Shown piece by piece: positions 61,274 to 64,000 of a DNA stretch of 64,000 nt. The DNA comes from Polaribacter haliotis (lineage in GTDB: Bacteria > Bacteroidota > Bacteroidia > Flavobacteriales > Flavobacteriaceae), in assembly GCF_014784055.1 (NCBI RefSeq), contig NZ_CP061813.1:1622001-1686000 (forward strand), given 5' to 3'. Position numbers and translations under genes: made by a program. The notes under the pieces were generated by a model. The model made no database searches. It saw nothing but the letters and a program-made list of their open reading frames with translations, and was not told where the DNA came from. How positions within the stretch are numbered: position 1 is the stretch's first letter; every line of letters begins with the position of its first letter.

Positions 61274-61897
61274 ATGAAAAAATCAATCTTAATTATCGCG
61301 TTATTATTTGCAGGAATTATCTCTGCACAGTCAAAATATCAAACAGGAATGAAAAAAGCTTTTTCTCATTGGGAAAAAGGAGAAATGGTAAAAGCTTCTC
61401 AACTATTTGAAAGAATTTCGAAAGCAGAACCTACTAAATGGAAACCTGCATACTATGCTGCAACAGTAGAAATTTTAGGAAGTTTTGGTTTAAAAGACGA
61501 AGCTACTTTAAATACCAAATTGAAAAAAGCACAAGAATTTTTAGATGTTGCAAAATCTAATTCAGAAAATAATCCTGAAATTTTAATCACGCAAGCTTTA
61601 TTAAATACTGGCTATATTGCTTTTGACGGACAAAAATACGGAATGACATTATCTGGAAAAAATGCTCAATTATATGCAAAAGCATTAGCAATTGCACCAA
61701 GCAATCCAAGAGTAATTATGGGAAATGCAGAATGGAATATGGGTGCAGCTCGTTTTTTCGGAAAATCTACAAAACCTTATTGTGACGAAATTAAAAGAGC
61801 CATCAAATTAGGAAAAGAAGAAAAAATCGAAGAAGAGTTTTACCCAAAATTTATGGAATCGAGAGCTTTGGAAGTGCTAAAGCAGTGTGGAAAATAA
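61274..61897 (+). CDS. Exported TPR-like helical protein
   Basis: A 207-aa protein with signal peptide ending ISAQS. The rest is helical with tetratricopeptide-like periodicity (ASQLFERISKAEPTKWKPAYYAA; AKALAIAPSNPRVIMGNAEW) and two Cys near the end. No specific family recognised. It is probably cotranscribed with DUF2141 and completes the putative receptor system. Confidence 0.7.
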   Translation: MKKSILIIALLFAGIISAQSKYQTGMKKAFSHWEKGEMVKASQLFERISKAEPTKWKPAYYAATVEILGSFGLKDEATLNTKLKKAQEFLDVAKSNSENNPEILITQALLNTGYIAFDGQKYGMTLSGKNAQLYAKALAIAPSNPRVIMGNAEWNMGAARFFGKSTKPYCDEIKRAIKLGKEEKIEEEFYPKFMESRALEVLKQCGK

Positions 61898-61903
61898 AAT
61901 TAG

Positions 61904-61948
61904 TTTGCAGTCTTCAGTTGGCAGTCAAGTATCTGACTGAAGACTGCC
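61904..61948. repeat. CAGT-rich hairpin between convergent genes
   Basis: GCAGTCTTCAGT (61907-61918) and ACTGAAGACTGC (61936-61947) form a perfect 12-bp stem with a 17-nt loop containing AGTTGGCAGTC-derived sequence, shared with 49763. Likely bidirectional terminator or repeat. Confidence 0.7.
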
Positions 61949-61960
61949 TACTTTAACAAT

Positions 61961-62041
61961 TGTCATTTCGAACGAAACACAGTAAAGTTTAGAAATCTCT
62001 TTATTAAAACTAAAAGATTACTCCACAAGGTCGAAATGACA
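61961..62041. repeat. 81-bp MITE-like element with 11-bp terminal inverted repeats
   Basis: TGTCATTTCGA (61961-61971) and TCGAAATGACA (62031-62041) are exact inverted repeats bounding 81 bp. Inner sequence (AGAAATCTCTT ... AAAAGATTACTCC) is partly palindromic. The right end lies one base before the ACMSD stop. Confidence 0.75.
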
Positions 62042-62042
62042 T

Positions 62043-63176
62043 TTATACTTTTAAAATCTTATTAACCAAATCTTGTTTCGCTTTTTCATCATCACCAAAC
62101 AACCATTGTAAAACGTTATCTTCCCAGATTTGCCCTTTTTCAACTTCAGTAATAATATTTCTTTCAATTGCTAAATCTAAAATTTTTCCAGGATAAGAAG
62201 ATTGTGCATCACTTTCCATTTCTCCTAAAGGATAAGGATCATCCAAGCCCATTAAAACCTGACTTGTTCCTTGTCTTTTAAACATCAAATGCAAAGAATC
62301 TGTATCGTGAACTAACGTATCAAAAAAGATGTTTTTATGTCCGATTGCTTTTCTTGGATGCGTTTTTCCTTCAAATAAATCGGGTCTTCCATCAAAACCT
62401 TGAATTCTTCTTCCCAAGTTCATTTGTGCTAATTGACCTCCATGTGCAAAACAAGTTCTAATATTTTTGAAACGCTCTTGCATTCCGTTTAACGTATAAA
62501 AATGATATGCATCTCCACATTGTGCCAACATCCAAATTAAGTGAAAACGCCAATTGGTATTTTCCAATTTTATCATTTTATCTCCATCATAAGGATGAAT
62601 TTCAATCGCTAATTTGTATTTATCTGCCAATTCGAAAATTCGATCGTTTTCTTCATCAAAAACGCATCTCCATTGTCCAATTGAATCCATAAAATGCGTT
62701 GGCAAACACAAAACTTTTAAACCCAATTCTTCTACACAACGTTTCATTTCGTCTAACGCTCCATAAATAAAACCTGGATGCACTACAAAACCACAGGTAA
62801 ATTTATCTGGATGATCTCGCTGAACTTTTGCATTAAAATCATTCTGAAAACGCAACGCTTTTTTCATTTCTTCCAAACGCAAACCATTTCCATATAATTG
62901 AGAAAGATTTAAAACAACTGCGTGATCTAACTTGTTTTTCTCCATCCAAAGTAACTTCTCGTCCAAGAAAAAACTGGAATCTGTTACAGGTCTTTTCCAA
63001 CCTTTTTGTAACATATGCTTACGCTCATCATCTACCCAAAAAATTTCTTTATCCTTCATAAATTGAGGAATTTGCTCTGGGTAAGGCAATAAATGTGAAT
63101 GTCCGTTTATTCGTAGTTTGCGAAGCCCCCTTTCCCCCAAAGGGAGAACATTTTTACTTTCTAATGGATTTGACAT
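62043..63176 (-). CDS. Amidohydrolase, 2-amino-3-carboxymuconate-6-semialdehyde decarboxylase (ACMSD)
   Basis: A 377-aa zinc enzyme of kynurenine catabolism. HSH (26-28) gives the first metal ligands; IEIHPYDG and FAHGG supply further His residues, and GLDDPYPLG the catalytic Asp. I place the start at ATG 63176; a longer frame reaching 63395 would run deep into the dioxygenase gene. Residues about 8-19 (KNVLPLGERGLR) come from a REP element, so the native start may once have been nearer KLRING. It follows 3-hydroxyanthranilate dioxygenase in the pathway and in the operon. Confidence 0.85.
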   Translation of the reverse strand: MSNPLESKNVLPLGERGLRKLRINGHSHLLPYPEQIPQFMKDKEIFWVDDERKHMLQKGWKRPVTDSSFFLDEKLLWMEKNKLDHAVVLNLSQLYGNGLRLEEMKKALRFQNDFNAKVQRDHPDKFTCGFVVHPGFIYGALDEMKRCVEELGLKVLCLPTHFMDSIGQWRCVFDEENDRIFELADKYKLAIEIHPYDGDKMIKLENTNWRFHLIWMLAQCGDAYHFYTLNGMQERFKNIRTCFAHGGQLAQMNLGRRIQGFDGRPDLFEGKTHPRKAIGHKNIFFDTLVHDTDSLHLMFKRQGTSQVLMGLDDPYPLGEMESDAQSSYPGKILDLAIERNIITEVEKGQIWEDNVLQWLFGDDEKAKQDLVNKILKV

Positions 63177-63250
63177 TACTTTTTTAATTTTAAATTTGGT
63201 CAATGCTTTCAGTTTTGAGTTCCTTCCCTTTGGGAAGGTTAGGATGGGCT
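63121..63250. repeat. Inverted REP pair spanning the ACMSD start and the dioxygenase stop
   Basis: The left REP (63121-63150, GAAGCCCCCTTTCCCCC then AAAGGGAG) and right REP (63222-63250, CCTTCCC-TTT-GGGAAGG then TTAGGATGGGCT) have the same outward-facing layout as the pair at 41222-41350. Unlike ordinary intergenic copies, the left one is translated in the ACMSD N-terminus and the right one encodes the last residues of the dioxygenase. Confidence 0.75.
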
Positions 63251-63757
63251 CTTCATTACTGTTCCACAATTGTCGCAAGTACATTTTTGTTTGTCGGAAT
63301 AATATTTGTCGAAAATAACTGGCATGTCTGTTTCTATATTGTCTAATGCAAATTCTTCTCTGTATAATGGATTTCCACAATTTTCGCAATACCATTCTAA
63401 AGCATCTAACATTCCTTCTGATCGTGGATATTCAATTACCAAACCAACTGTATTTTCTTTTCTTTGTGGCGAATGTGGCACTTTTCCTGGCAGTAAATAA
63501 ATATCTCCTTCGTTAATTTCTACATCAATCATTTCTCCTTTATCGTCTATGATTTTTAAAATCATATCTCCTTCTATTTGATAGAAAAATTCTGGAGTTT
63601 CGTTATAATGATAATCTTTTCTATTATTTGGTCCACCAACAACCATAACAATATATTCGCCATTATCCCAAACTTGCTTGTTACCAACTGGCGGTTTTAA
63701 TAAATGACGATGTTCATCAATCCACTTTTTAAAATTTAAAGGTTGTACTAAATTCAT
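63239..63757 (-). CDS. 3-hydroxyanthranilate 3,4-dioxygenase
   Basis: A 172-aa cupin that opens 3-hydroxyanthranilate to 2-amino-3-carboxymuconate semialdehyde. Fe(II) ligands are His50, Glu56 (HYNETPE) and His95 (PHSPQ). A rubredoxin-like metal site at the end uses CENC (124-127) and CDNC (161-164). The last residues (KSPS) are encoded by the REP tail. It belongs with ACMSD and the SDR gene in a tryptophan/kynurenine degradation operon. Confidence 0.93.
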   Translation of the reverse strand: MNLVQPLNFKKWIDEHRHLLKPPVGNKQVWDNGEYIVMVVGGPNNRKDYHYNETPEFFYQIEGDMILKIIDDKGEMIDVEINEGDIYLLPGKVPHSPQRKENTVGLVIEYPRSEGMLDALEWYCENCGNPLYREEFALDNIETDMPVIFDKYYSDKQKCTCDNCGTVMKSPS

Positions 63758-63865
63758 TTTATTGATTTTTAGATTATTGGATGTTTTGATTGTTTGACTT
63801 TAAAATTACTGATTTTTAATGTCTTTTTAAAATCTCTTTTTGTTTGCCTTTAATTACTAAATTCT

Positions 63866-63958
63866 GCAAACAAGTTTAGCCCTGATTGAACGGTTTGTTT
63901 GAGCTCTTTTTTCTTTTTCAGAAAAAAAGCGAGTAGTGAAAGCAGGAAATAGCTCCTA
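63866..63958 (-). repeat. Stop-adjacent structured repeat, copy 3
   Basis: On the minus strand TTTAGGAGCTATTTCCTGC begins 6 nt after the SDR stop and ends with CAATCAGGGCTAAACTTG. The hairpin between is different in sequence (CTTTTTTTCT/AGAAAAAAG with one bulge) but keeps its stem. It fills about half of the 207-bp gap between the SDR and dioxygenase genes. Confidence 0.8.
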
Positions 63959-63964
63959 AAAAAA

Positions 63965-64000
63965 CTACAAAGATTTTGTTCTTCCACCATCTACAGGAAC
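63965..64000 (-). CDS. C-terminal end of an SDR-family oxidoreductase (gene continues right)
   Basis: Only the last 11 codons and TAG are inside the window; the peptide reads VPVDGGRTKSL. The VDGG ending is typical of short-chain dehydrogenases. An SDR gene beside 3-hydroxyanthranilate dioxygenase and ACMSD is common in flavobacterial kynurenine operons. Confidence 0.65.
   Translation of the reverse strand, partial: VPVDGGRTKSL

Noticed and set aside
63177..63395. N-terminal extension of ACMSD into the dioxygenase gene
   Set aside because: The added residues are the antisense-frame reading of another gene and unlike any ACMSD N-terminus; ATG 63176 is preferred.
1..64000. CRISPR arrays, tRNA or rRNA genes, prophage or complete insertion sequences
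   Set aside because: No regularly spaced direct repeats, cloverleaf sequences, transposases, integrases or phage genes were seen; the repeats found are REP/MITE-like.

Overview
This window is a stretch of AT-rich chromosome from a member of the Flavobacteriaceae (Bacteroidota), most likely a marine Polaribacter- or Tenacibaculum-like bacterium. The evidence is the gene content and order (rsfS-ftsH-LUD-cdsA-psd-acyl-CoA-binding protein; PASTA-ddl-coaD), TAnnTTTG-type promoters, few Shine-Dalgarno sequences, a type IX secretion C-terminal signal, and REP-like intergenic repeats typical of this family. The genus is an inference. I found no tRNA, rRNA, CRISPR array, prophage or transposase.

Layout. 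1-3.7 kb: DUF1599 protein, LOG-family protein, folP, an orphan exbD and the c-di-AMP synthase cdaA. 3.8-9.0 kb: a beta-propeller/SnoaL fusion, a short arsenic operon (arsR, thioredoxin-type arsenate reductase, DUF6428) without an efflux pump, then a Crp/Fnr regulator followed by DoxX, a two-domain VOC protein and a ferredoxin, resembling the quinone-stress pair mhqO/mhqP. 9.0-18.0 kb: RluD-type pseudouridine synthase, PASTA protein, ddl, coaD, M14 carboxypeptidase, lactonase and a two-subunit molybdenum hydroxylase. 18.05-24.6 kb: a compact four-gene restriction-modification island (two m5C methyltransferases, a McrB-like AAA+ motor with a B3-like N-terminus, a DUF2357/PD-(D/E)XK nuclease) with the architecture of LlaJI.

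24.7-34.4 kb: SulP transporter, NUDIX hydrolase and pyrE diverging from almost the same base, SRPBCC protein, birA, and the rsfS-ftsH-LUD-cdsA-psd-ACBP-YceI run. 34.5-39.0 kb: a secretion locus with a 1247-aa T9SS cargo carrying an N-formylglutamate-amidohydrolase-like domain, a 54-aa export-signal peptide gene and a small secreted protein; their leaders share the nonamer ACCCCTAAT. 39-52 kb: epimerase, VWA/AAA chaperone pair, OmdA-like proteins, peptidases, an ECF sigma factor with a probable anti-sigma partner, yaaA, serine dehydratase and DUF2853. 52-58 kb: dnaK with a sigma-54-like promoter, NDH-2, and AraC/GyrI regulators. 58-62 kb: a TonB-dependent receptor, a DUF2141 protein and a TPR-like exported protein; two of the promoters carry the same 21-bp-phased direct repeat, suggesting one LytTR-type regulator. 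62-64 kb: ACMSD, 3-hydroxyanthranilate dioxygenase and the end of an SDR gene, part of a kynurenine (tryptophan) degradation operon.

The most unusual signals lie between genes: a structured repeat that starts within a few bases of a stop codon on the sense strand in all three copies, two REP pairs that supply coding ends of neighbouring genes, the ACCCCTAAT leaders, and the phased direct repeats. No database search could be run; family names rest on motifs read by eye.
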